Notes under the pieces: model-generated
The model's input: only the letters and a program-made list of their open reading frames with translations
Databases searched by the model: none
Told to the model about the DNA's origin: nothing
Shown here: positions 1-6,118 of the stretch, piece by piece
Layout of the letters: each line of letters opens with the position of its first letter
How positions within the stretch are numbered: position 1 is the first letter of the stretch
Made by a program: the position numbers and the translations under genes
Virus record (IMG/VR): IMGVR_UViG_3300045049_000256
Span: 1 to 37,671 of that record
Strand: one strand, 5' to 3'
Source: a virus
Length of the DNA: 37,671 nt

Positions 1-23
1 GACTCGCGGTCCTGAACTTCCAT
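1..23 (-). CDS. start of a late gene, cut by the window edge
   Basis: An ATG overlaps the stop codon of the 62-residue gene just upstream in a TGATG junction, the same kind of coupling used by most late genes here. Only MEVQDRE and part of the next codon are visible. If the genome is circular and only a short piece is missing, this could be the N-terminus of the large terminase whose C-terminal part ends the window. That is inference; the visible residues carry no motif. Confidence 0.4.
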
Positions 24-211
24 CAGACGATCGGCTCGATCACCGTCAACGCCTCAGGTTGCACCGGCTCCGGGGTGTCGTAGATCAGCGTGTTGATCGT
101 CGCCACGTCCGTGTAAGGCGAATCCAGCCCCGAGACCTTGGATGGCTTGTCGTTCAAGATTCCATCCACCAATGGGGTGTCCAGCAGCGGCTGGTCCAGC
201 ACTTGGGTCAT
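23..211 (-). CDS. small unknown late protein (62 aa)
   Basis: I do not recognise this 62-residue acidic protein. It has many Asp, Thr, Pro and Val residues, no Cys, no membrane segment and no clear motif. Its ATG overlaps the TAA of the upstream 152-residue gene (TAATG), and its TGA overlaps the next start, so it is translationally coupled on both sides. That arrangement is the main evidence that it is a real gene. Its position between a virion-like protein and the expected terminase region suggests a late, possibly structural or packaging-accessory role. Confidence 0.65.
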   Translation of the reverse strand: MTQVLDQPLLDTPLVDGILNDKPSKVSGLDSPYTDVATINTLIYDTPEPVQPEALTVIEPIV

Positions 212-669
212 TACGCCGCCACGCCCGAGCCGATCGAGAAGACGCCGTTCAGAACCACCGCCTGCGAACCAGACGTGATGTTCGTCACCGTGCCCATGAA
301 CACCCGAAGACCCGCCACCGGGATCGTCAGCGTGCCGGTAGTCGTCACGCCTGAACCGGCCGCCACCGTCACCGCACCCGATGTCGTGTTCAGGTTCACG
401 TAGAAGAACAGGAACGTCTGCCCCACGTACACGTTCGCACCCAGCGCCGCAACAATGTTGGCCGCCGTGTCAGTCGTCGAAGTCACCGCCGACGTAGCAC
501 CCGAACGCACAAACACTGGCGACAGCATCTGCGCCGCCGTCAGCGTGTCCGTCGTGCCCGCCGAAGACAGCGAGGCCGGTTGACCCAGCAACTGCTTCAC
601 AGCGGCCAGTAGGTCCGGCATCGACGGGAACGAACCCTGCTGCGGAATCAGCGGAAGAGAGAAAGACAT
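211..669 (-). CDS. virion-like protein, beta-rich (152 aa)
   Basis: This 152-residue protein is very rich in Thr, Ser, Ala, Val and Gly, with alternating hydrophobic strands in the C-terminal two thirds (for example TSGAVTVAAGSGVTTTGT at about residues 95-112). The style is that of phage fibre, decoration or tail proteins, and it resembles the middle of the tail-fibre gene at 22.5-23.5 kb (shared style such as TASGAVTV-like strands), but I cannot assign a family. A strong ribosome site (AAAGGTGATG) precedes the ATG. The leader lies directly behind an intrinsic terminator, so transcription must either read through that terminator or start in a very short gap. A minor virion protein is the best guess. 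Confidence 0.7.
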   Translation of the reverse strand: MSFSLPLIPQQGSFPSMPDLLAAVKQLLGQPASLSSAGTTDTLTAAQMLSPVFVRSGATSAVTSTTDTAANIVAALGANVYVGQTFLFFYVNLNTTSGAVTVAAGSGVTTTGTLTIPVAGLRVFMGTVTNITSGSQAVVLNGVFSIGSGVAA

Positions 670-684
670 GGCATCACCTTTCGG

Positions 685-712
685 AAAGAAAAAAGGGCAC
701 CGAAAGGCGCCC
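685..712 (-). terminator. intrinsic terminator in the late unit
   Basis: On the minus strand GGGCGCC-TTTC-GGTGCCC (7-bp stem with one G-T pair, tetraloop) is followed by six T and CTTT. It would stop leftward transcription only about 16 bases before the start codon of the 152-residue gene, whose ribosome site follows the T-run. Confidence 0.85.
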
Positions 713-866
713 AGAACGGTCGTCGCTGCGACCTGTCATGGAATCTGACGTTTTGACGGCCCGGTAGAGGAAGGGGTGCCCTGAGGCAAAGTCCCCCGTC
801 CGTGGTTCCCCGAGTTTGGGAATCTCAGGTCAAAATAATTCTTCCCGGCTACTTTCTGCGCACCGG

Positions 867-990
867 GTAGTACCTGTCAGCTGTGGATAACCGGCCCTGG
901 TCCGTCTCAATCCAAGAATATCCTTATGAATCAACGACTTACGCCGTATCTCCATTTGACATAATGGGTGACGTATCTAGCAGGTACTAC
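867..990. repeat. 10-bp perfect inverted repeat, 104-bp spacer
   Basis: GTAGTACCTG at 867-876 is matched exactly by CAGGTACTAC at 981-990. The pair brackets the DnaA box and the AT-richer segment. It could be two sites for one regulator or the base of a long hairpin; chance is not excluded. Confidence 0.4.
882..890. promoter_or_regulatory. perfect DnaA box
   Basis: TGTGGATAA is the exact reverse complement of the consensus TTATCCACA. It is the only exact copy I noticed in this gap. A single copy may be chance, but it lies in the longest non-coding part of the late region, beside AT-richer DNA. Confidence 0.45.
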
Positions 991-1048
991 ATCCGCCGTC
1001 GTGCAGGATGCAGACGTTTGCGGCGTGTGTGAAGCGGCTCGGGGCCGT

Positions 1049-1297
1049 CTACGCTGCTTGCTCGTCCTTCTGTGCTTCCAGCGCTTTCGCTTCAGGCCAA
1101 TGCTCGGAGATGCAGTCCCGCTCTATCGAGACCAGCTTCGTGCACGTCCAGCATCGCAAGATCATGCCCGGCGTTGGCGTAGTGCCATCCAGCAGGCGCA
1201 CCTTCTCTGGTATCACGCACTGGCCCGGCTCTGGCTGGCCCATGTAGTTGAACAGGTGACCACCACAGCGGCGGTGAAGAATCCGCGTCATGGTCAT
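1049..1297 (-). CDS. small Cys/His-containing late protein (82 aa)
   Basis: The protein reads MTMTRILHRRCGGHLFNYMG at its start and contains C11, H14, C27, C49, C52 and C62, including a CWTC pair, so metal binding is plausible. The start is chosen at 1297 because this ATG overlaps the TGA of the upstream gene (ATGA); an open frame extends further upstream but only as out-of-frame sequence of that gene. The C-terminus is charged and helical. I do not recognise the family. It follows a possible small terminase gene and precedes the gene-free stretch, so a packaging or DNA-related late function is a guess only. Confidence 0.65.
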   Translation of the reverse strand: MTMTRILHRRCGGHLFNYMGQPEPGQCVIPEKVRLLDGTTPTPGMILRCWTCTKLVSIERDCISEHWPEAKALEAQKDEQAA

Positions 1298-1686
1298 TCC
1301 GCATCCTCGCCCAAGCTGCCTCTCGGCCCTGCTGTGACGGTGGCGCGTTGCTCGGTGCTCTCCAGCACTTCCCTTGCCTGCACGGTGATCGTGTTGCCTT
1401 GCTGCTCGGTGAGCCTGCGAAGCTCCTGCCTCAGCTCGTCGTCGGTCATCCGGCTCAAGCTGCCTTCCACCGTGTGATGCACCGTTGCCAGTGTGGGCAA
1501 GGCTCGGTCTAGAAGCATTGAGGCGCATCGCGCTCCTGTCGGAGTCATCTCCCCTACCGGCTTGGCGTGCACTTCATCGAGCAGCCGTTTGACCAGCCTG
1601 GGCCCTTCGATCTCCCGCAGCCACTCCACGGTCCCGGGCACTAGCCCTCTGGGTCTCTTGGTGGTCAGGTGGGTGAGGTCGCTCAT
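1294..1686 (-). CDS. possible small terminase subunit (130 aa)
   Basis: A helical 130-residue protein. The segment TPTGARCASMLLDRALP followed by SRMTDDELRQELRRLTEQQ resembles the middle and C-terminal parts of phage small terminase-like proteins, where a helical core is followed by a 'L-[ST]-x-[LM]-[ST]-D-[ED]-E-L' tail. In that role it would recognise phage DNA and hand it to the large subunit. The ATG at 1686 is preferred; an in-frame TTG lies two codons upstream at 1692, and neither has a strong ribosome site. Its location between the antiterminator and, after wrapping round, the large terminase fits the role. It could equally be another small DNA-binding protein. Confidence 0.45.
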   Translation of the reverse strand: MSDLTHLTTKRPRGLVPGTVEWLREIEGPRLVKRLLDEVHAKPVGEMTPTGARCASMLLDRALPTLATVHHTVEGSLSRMTDDELRQELRRLTEQQGNTITVQAREVLESTEQRATVTAGPRGSLGEDAE

Positions 1687-1706
1687 GGTCAATAGTCAAT
1701 CGCGCG

Positions 1707-1916
1707 TTAGTTAGGCTTTTGACTCGCGTTCAGGACTTTGCTTTGCTGGGCCTGCCACTTCTTGTCTCGGCTGGCCTGGTGGCGCCTTTCCTGCTCACAG
1801 CTTCTGGAACAAGCGGGGCTTCTGCCTTTGGATTGGGCGAGGCGAATCTGGTAGCTCTGAGCCAGGAAGTCCCGACCGCAGATCGGGCACTTGGCCGGGA
1901 TGACCTTGAACCCCAT
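1707..1916 (-). CDS. small zinc-ribbon-like protein (69 aa)
   Basis: The protein begins MGFKVIPAKCPICGRDF and carries C10-C13 and a second pair C36/C40 (ACSRSC), so one zinc site is likely, followed by a basic, Gln-rich tail. A ribosome site (AAGGT, six bases before the ATG) lies inside the upstream gene. The first 40 or so codons overlap the end of the 89-residue gene in another frame. Either both are separate genes, or a frameshift in the GGGG run at the junction joins two zinc sites into one protein of about 117 residues. The function is unknown. Confidence 0.55.
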   Translation of the reverse strand: MGFKVIPAKCPICGRDFLAQSYQIRLAQSKGRSPACSRSCEQERRHQASRDKKWQAQQSKVLNASQKPN

Positions 1917-2064
1917 CGTCTACCTTCTTGGGCTTGGGGCTGTCGTGACAAGCTGGGCACGGCTGGTTTCTGACCATCGCCACCAAAGGCAGGTCGTACT
2001 CATGTCCGCATGATCGGCAACGGGTCGTGACGCTCGGACCACGCAACGCTGCCTTGTCTGTCAC
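1795..2064 (-). CDS. small zinc-ribbon protein, overlapping frame (89 aa)
   Basis: The first 48 residues look like a real zinc ribbon: C16-C19 (RCRSCGHEY) and C36-C39 (PCPACH). The start is a GTG that overlaps the upstream TGA (GTGA). From about residue 51 the sequence is only the shifted reading of the next gene, with many Pro, Arg and Ser residues, so the natural product may end early in function or be joined to the 69-residue frame. Possible roles are regulator or packaging accessory; nothing in the sequence decides this. Confidence 0.5.
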   Translation of the reverse strand: MTDKAALRGPSVTTRCRSCGHEYDLPLVAMVRNQPCPACHDSPKPKKVDDGVQGHPGQVPDLRSGLPGSELPDSPRPIQRQKPRLFQKL

Positions 2065-2267
2065 TTGGTCTTGCGGCCGTTGGCCTTGCCCAGCGTGTCA
2101 CCAGCGACGCCGGGCTTTTGTCCCATCAGCGGGTTGGTGGCGAAAGAGCCGACCTTGCCGACTTGGTGCTGGATCGGACGGGTGGTGTAGCTGCCCGGGA
2201 GTTCCTGGGCGCCACCGTCTTGAGAGCTGATGCCGTTGCTGCGAACGACAGGTTTCAGGGAAGGCAT
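2061..2267 (-). CDS. small basic late protein (68 aa)
   Basis: An unrecognised 68-residue protein beginning MPSLKPVVRSNGISS and ending in a lysine-rich tail (GKANGRKTK). It is rich in Gly, Pro, Gln and Ser and is probably disordered. A ribosome site (AAGAGGT) lies six bases before the ATG, and part of it overlaps the stop codon of the upstream gene. The TGA overlaps the GTG of the next gene, so it belongs to a coupled chain of small genes. Such basic proteins are common just upstream of phage packaging genes, but the role is not known. Confidence 0.6.
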   Translation of the reverse strand: MPSLKPVVRSNGISSQDGGAQELPGSYTTRPIQHQVGKVGSFATNPLMGQKPGVAGDTLGKANGRKTK

Positions 2268-2270
2268 GCG

Positions 2271-2501
2271 TTACCTCTTGGGTCGTAGGTTGGAGCCGTT
2301 GGTCTTGACAGGCGACCCACCCTTGCGGCTCGTCAGGCGGGGAGGTGCACTCGGTGCGAACACGACAGAAGCGCCCTTCTTTACCTGGGGTCTTGTGCCG
2401 CGTCCGTTGCTGTTGTCGCTCGACGCGTTCGTCTTCTGCGTCGAAATCCTGGTCATGGTTTTGGTCTTCGTCTGCTTCAGACGGCCATTCCTGGGTTCCA
2501 T
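2271..2501 (-). CDS. small, very basic late protein (76 aa)
   Basis: The product is dominated by Lys, Arg, Thr, Ser and Asn (for example RLKQTKTKTMTRISTQKT) and has no hydrophobic core, which suggests a nucleic-acid-binding or disordered protein. The ATG at 2501 is chosen because it has a strong ribosome site (CAGGAG, seven bases upstream); an in-frame ATG eight codons earlier has none. It is the first gene after the terminator that follows the Q-like gene and so would be the first late gene in this arrangement. Confidence 0.55.
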   Translation of the reverse strand: MEPRNGRLKQTKTKTMTRISTQKTNASSDNSNGRGTRPQVKKGASVVFAPSAPPRLTSRKGGSPVKTNGSNLRPKR

Positions 2502-2852
2502 GCGGTATCTCCTGAAAGTGCCCATAGCCCGCCGTCGTGGTCCCGCAGGAGGGGCGGCGCATGTCGCGTCTGAGGGCTGCGCCTGTTGATCGTCTAGCCC
2601 ACCTGGCGCTGGGGCGAGCTGTCGCTTCGGACTTGGAAAGCTGCCGCCTTTGGATACGTCCGGGTTGGACAGCGTGAAAACTGAAAAGCCCGCCGACCTT
2701 GCGATCTAGCGGGCTTGATTCTTCGAGGCGAGCTTATCCATCGCTCGCTTCCAGCCGCACTCTCGCGGCCTTCAATTCCTAGGGCTTTCGGCCCATTGTC
2801 TGCTGCTCATAACAGCGGCTCCCTCGCGCGGGAATGGCGCGATGCTAACAGA
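2502..2852. other. gene-free stretch between Q-like gene and late genes
   Basis: Open frames here are Arg- and Pro-rich shadows without ribosome sites. In lambda-type phages this place holds the late promoter, the Q-recognition site and the first terminator. A terminator is visible at 2677-2716; I could not pick a convincing promoter. Confidence 0.5.
2677..2716 (-). terminator. intrinsic terminator downstream of Q-like gene
   Basis: On the minus strand AAGCCCGC is matched by GCGGGCTT (8-bp stem, 15-base loop) and followed by TTCAGTTTTC. The position, between the Q-like gene and the first late gene, matches the tR' terminator that Q proteins overcome. Confidence 0.7.
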
Positions 2853-3500
2853 TCAGCCTTCCGGACGCAAGCGCTTCTTGAGGGAATGACGGGCAACGCC
2901 AACGCAGTAGTCCAGGTGCGCGAGTAGCTTCCCTGCGCCGCGGGGCTGTGGAGCGTTGCCTGTCCCCTGGCAAAGATGGCAGATGCGCGCCGAGAGCACT
3001 GGGGCATCTGGCTGCTTCTTCAGTCCGTGGCCGTCGCACGCTTTGCAGGTCGAGTGCAGCCAATAAAGCAGCCCCTCTGCGGCGATTTCCGGCGCGACTC
3101 CCTTTTGTTCGATCCAGGGGGACAGCTGCGCCCATACGCTGGCGCGAGACTTCAGGCCGTTGGCGAGCAGTCGCAGCTCGTTGACGTACCAGTGATCCAG
3201 TTCCGCCTGTGCGCGTTCTGCGGCCGTGCCTGATGGCCTGCGCGCGCAGGCCGCTTCCTCGGCTTTGATTCGGGCGACAACCACGTCGAACACCTGCTTG
3301 CCGGCGCGACGCGGTTTTGCGAGCCCGTTCCATTCGGAATGCAAGCGCAAGAGAGCCATGCCCAGGCGGCTTTCGTTCCAGCCCGCGGCGATCATCACGT
3401 CTCCTGCCCCGCGACGATCGGCTTCCACCGTGAGGTCGCTCGTGTTTCCTGCGACGCTGTATTGCTCTTCTACGCCTGGCTTCTCCGTCGTGTGCAACAT
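2853..3500 (-). CDS. Q-like late antiterminator (215 aa)
   Basis: The C-terminal half holds two zinc knuckles of the DnaJ type, CKACDGHG (residues 152-159) and CHLCQGTG (174-181), set in a helical protein with a Trp-rich segment before them and a basic C-terminal helix (ARHSLKKRLRPEG). This layout is that of the lambdoid antitermination Q family, which binds DNA near the late promoter and lets RNA polymerase pass terminators. The location supports it: last gene of the early leftward unit, then an intrinsic terminator, then late genes that contain several more terminators. A possible ribosome site AGAGGA lies nine bases before the ATG. Another zinc-binding regulator is the main alternative. 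Confidence 0.7.
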   Translation of the reverse strand: MLHTTEKPGVEEQYSVAGNTSDLTVEADRRGAGDVMIAAGWNESRLGMALLRLHSEWNGLAKPRRAGKQVFDVVVARIKAEEAACARRPSGTAAERAQAELDHWYVNELRLLANGLKSRASVWAQLSPWIEQKGVAPEIAAEGLLYWLHSTCKACDGHGLKKQPDAPVLSARICHLCQGTGNAPQPRGAGKLLAHLDYCVGVARHSLKKRLRPEG

Positions 3501-3535
3501 TGCCTATGTTCCTCTTCTGGATTCTCATTGCGGCT

Positions 3536-3916
3536 TCAACGCGGCACCGTGCTCGACGTTTGCTCTGCCTCGATCGCATGAAAGTCGTCGGTCAGCGGTC
3601 GCCTGCAGGCGAATACGAGTTGCCGTTCGGACTCGGCAAGGATTCGGTCGGCCTCTAACGTGCCGAACTCGTAGCCCAGGAGGCGCATCCGCAGCTGCTC
3701 GTCCTCTGTGAACCAGCGGTTCATTTGCTCGATGGTGCGGAACGCGCAACCTAGCACCTCGCGCGGCCGACGCTGCCAGACGATGTCCATCCCGAACTCG
3801 CGATAAAAGGCTGGGTTCTTGGCTTGGTTGTCCGCGTCGGCCCAGAACTGCGTGGTGCCTGGCCTGTACGGGCCGCGGCCGTCCTTGTCTTGCCAGCGAT
3901 AGACAGTGATGGTCAT
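3536..3916 (-). CDS. unknown early phage protein (126 aa)
   Basis: An unrecognised 126-residue protein beginning MTITVYRWQDKDGRGPYRPG, which looks like a short beta-strand domain, followed by an aromatic, charged helical region (EQMNRWFTEDEQLRMRLLGYEF). No Cys pairs beyond two isolated residues and no membrane segment. It starts 10 bases after the previous stop with a modest ribosome site (AAAGAG) and ends 35 bases before the Q-like gene. Small genes between the helicase and Q in temperate phages often encode replication or host-takeover accessories; no function is claimed. Confidence 0.7.
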   Translation of the reverse strand: MTITVYRWQDKDGRGPYRPGTTQFWADADNQAKNPAFYREFGMDIVWQRRPREVLGCAFRTIEQMNRWFTEDEQLRMRLLGYEFGTLEADRILAESERQLVFACRRPLTDDFHAIEAEQTSSTVPR

Positions 3917-3926
3917 CGCGTCTCTT

Positions 3927-4283
3927 TCAGCCCAAAGGCCCGAACTTCAACGCGGCGATGGTGCGCGCGTAATCTGCATCGGAGCCGGTGGCCAGCAACC
4001 TTGCCTCTTCGCGCTTCCAGAGCTTCGGATGCACCGCTTCTGCGACCTTGTCGCACTCGGACTGGGTCCCGATGTAGATCACGACGTAGTCCATCGGGCG
4101 ATCACAGCGCAGGGCTTCGATGTTGGACTCCAACATCTCGCGCACGGATTCGATGTGAAGCACGTTCTGGCGCTGGCTCCAAAGCAGAACGGTCATGTCC
4201 TGCAATAGCGCTTGATGAGGGAATAGCGCTTGATGGGAGGTGAGGGCTGCACCTTGTAGCACTTCTGCTGTTGGAGTTGTCAT
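3927..4283 (-). CDS. unknown early phage protein (118 aa)
   Basis: The N-terminal third repeats a short Ala/Gln/His-rich motif (HQALFPHQALLQ), followed by a folded-looking region with strands DYVVIYIG and helices. The ATG overlaps the primase-helicase stop codon (ATGA), so it is made in step with replication proteins. No known motif is visible. The near-duplicate HQALFPHQALL comes from a short tandem duplication in the DNA at about 4203-4233. Confidence 0.65.
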   Translation of the reverse strand: MTTPTAEVLQGAALTSHQALFPHQALLQDMTVLLWSQRQNVLHIESVREMLESNIEALRCDRPMDYVVIYIGTQSECDKVAEAVHPKLWKREEARLLATGSDADYARTIAALKFGPLG

Positions 4284-6118
4284 TCCGTTTGCTCCTGGGA
4301 AAACTCGACGTAGCGCCGCGGAAAGTTACGGGCTTGCGAGCGGTATTGCATCGATGCCTCGTCAAACCAGAGGCTCCATGTGTATTCCTGATGCGTGCCG
4401 TAGCGAGACTTCTTCAGCACCAACTTCGCATCGATGCCGTTTTGCTTTTCTTGCCACTGCGCAAACTCTTCGTCGGTCGCGCCGATCGGGGGCGCCTTGT
4501 CTTTCGATGCGCGCCAGATGGAGAACACGTTGTCCGCGCCGTTGACAATTCCGCCGGCACCGGCCACGTCCATCTTTCCGGGCTCTTGGAGTTCGTCTCG
4601 GGTTTTGCGAGGGTGAGCGACGAGGTGAAAGTGAGCGTCGTGAGCTTTTTTGAACGCGACGATTTTTTGTACCGCCTCGTTCTGCTTGGTAATCGAACCC
4701 GGGCCATCTGCCGGTACGTCAATCATCATCAGGCTGTCGATGACGAAGTGACGAATGCCGTACCGCTTCGCTGCATACGCGAAGACCTCCAGCAAGCGAT
4801 CGAGTCTGGCGATGCCGACGAGATCGAAAATCCAGCAGCGATCTCGTAACCACGTACCTACGGCGCGGATGTACGCCTTCGATGGTCTGCGTAGACCCGT
4901 GGCCTGACGGTGCATGCGCTCCAGATGCTTGCCGGGCGGCATCTCACCGGAGAAGATGGCTATGCGCTCGCCCTGGTACATGAGGCCGAGCAGGATCTGG
5001 TCGAGCATCAGCGATTTGCCGTGCCCGTTGATCCCGGTCCAGCAGGTGTATTCCCCGCGGCGGAAGTAGAACCACGTCACCGCCTTGTCAAGTTCGAGGC
5101 TCGGATCGGTCGGCGCGCCCTCGGGCGGATGAATCAGCAATTCCACCTGGGCCGTGTAGTCGTCTGCGCTGCGCAGTTCTTCGGGATCGAGCGGCTTGGC
5201 ATCTTGCAGCGCGGCGTCGAAGTCGGAGCCGTCTGCACCGTCACGCAACCAGTCGTTCGCGTCCTTCACCGCGGCGCCACCATGTCCCACGCGCATGCGC
5301 CTGCAGCGCTCCAGGCCAAGCCGCGTCATCACCTCGCGCGCGCCCTTCTCGCCCGCCTCGTCGTTATCGAAGCACACTACGATGTCGCTGAACTGCTCCA
5401 GTCGCTCCCAATCGCTTTCGATCCATTGATGGTTGCCAGCGCCCTGGTTGACCGACAGCACGGGGCGGATGCCGACTTGGTACAGGGACATCGCGTCGAC
5501 CTCACCCTCGCAGATGACGAGCCGGCGCGCGTTTTGGTCGACGAGATGCCAACCGAACAGATGCGGCTCCGCATCCTTCTCCTGCCGCATGTCCTTTTTG
5601 TCATCGATGTTTCTGTACTTGCCGTTGACGTAAGAGCCATCCGGCAGGAGATATGCGAAGAGCGCGTAGACGCTGCTGCCGCGCGCAAGCTCAGCGACCT
5701 TGAACGCTGCGATGGTCTCCGGGGTCAGCCCCCGTCCCGTCAGCCATTCGAGCACCCGCCCTTGCGCGCGCTTCGCGCCTTGCGGCCTTTCCGGGCGCGT
5801 GTAGGTCCGCTTCGGCTGATTGCCCGGCATCGTGTCCCGGATGCCCAGGAAATCCGCGGCCTCCTTCATCGCGTCGGGCAACGTCATGCCGCGCGCCTTC
5901 ATCCACAGGTCAAGGAGGTCGCCCGCCTCTCCGGATTGGAAGTCTGACCACACGCCGGCCTTCTGGCCGCTCACGCACACGCACAGGCTTTCGCCCTCTT
6001 CGCCGCCGATGCTGCCCACCTTCCACTCGCGACCCTTGCGCTTGCCGTTCGGCAGAAGGTGGCGCGCGATGTCTTCGGCACGGTCGCGCATGCGGTCGCT
6101 CAGCTCTTTCGCGTTCAC
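4280..6118 (-). CDS. T7 gp4-type primase-helicase
   Basis: Bifunctional replication protein. Residues 200-216 (LVICEGEVDAMSLYQVG) and FDNDEAG at 250-256 are the TOPRIM primase core. Residues 362-369 (GINGHGKS) are the Walker A site of a RecA-type helicase, with Walker B HFVIDSL at 457-463 and a C-terminal NGADNVFSIWR motif. The N-terminal 60 residues occupy the place of the CHC2 zinc-binding domain but keep only two cysteines (CVCV), so template recognition probably differs from T7. The start is a GTG that overlaps the stop of the replication gene upstream (GTGA). At 612 residues it is of normal family length. It would prime and unwind DNA at the phage fork. Confidence 0.93.
   Translation of the reverse strand: MNAKELSDRMRDRAEDIARHLLPNGKRKGREWKVGSIGGEEGESLCVCVSGQKAGVWSDFQSGEAGDLLDLWMKARGMTLPDAMKEAADFLGIRDTMPGNQPKRTYTRPERPQGAKRAQGRVLEWLTGRGLTPETIAAFKVAELARGSSVYALFAYLLPDGSYVNGKYRNIDDKKDMRQEKDAEPHLFGWHLVDQNARRLVICEGEVDAMSLYQVGIRPVLSVNQGAGNHQWIESDWERLEQFSDIVVCFDNDEAGEKGAREVMTRLGLERCRRMRVGHGGAAVKDANDWLRDGADGSDFDAALQDAKPLDPEELRSADDYTAQVELLIHPPEGAPTDPSLELDKAVTWFYFRRGEYTCWTGINGHGKSLMLDQILLGLMYQGERIAIFSGEMPPGKHLERMHRQATGLRRPSKAYIRAVGTWLRDRCWIFDLVGIARLDRLLEVFAYAAKRYGIRHFVIDSLMMIDVPADGPGSITKQNEAVQKIVAFKKAHDAHFHLVAHPRKTRDELQEPGKMDVAGAGGIVNGADNVFSIWRASKDKAPPIGATDEEFAQWQEKQNGIDAKLVLKKSRYGTHQEYTWSLWFDEASMQYRSQARNFPRRYVEFSQEQTE

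Larger units (their letters stand above)
713..1048. other. gene-free stretch with a DnaA box and an inverted repeat
   Basis: No convincing coding frame exists here on either strand. It holds a perfect DnaA box (882-890), a 10-bp inverted repeat (867-876 and 981-990) and an AT-richer segment at about 830-965. The TTGACA at 956-961 lacks a -10 element at normal spacing, so I call no promoter. Confidence 0.6.

Noticed and set aside
956-984. Promoter at TTGACA in the gap before 1049
   Set aside because: No -10-like hexamer occurs at 16-18 bp in the forward direction; the nearest (TATCTA) is 12 bp away, and no rightward gene follows.
2098-2562. 154-codon minus-strand frame across two small late genes
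   Set aside because: Its composition (Arg, Gln, Pro, Thr) is that of shifted coding sequence; the 76- and 68-residue frames in the same stretch have good ribosome sites.
4910-5947. 345-codon plus-strand frame
   Set aside because: It lies opposite the primase-helicase, whose motifs are clear.
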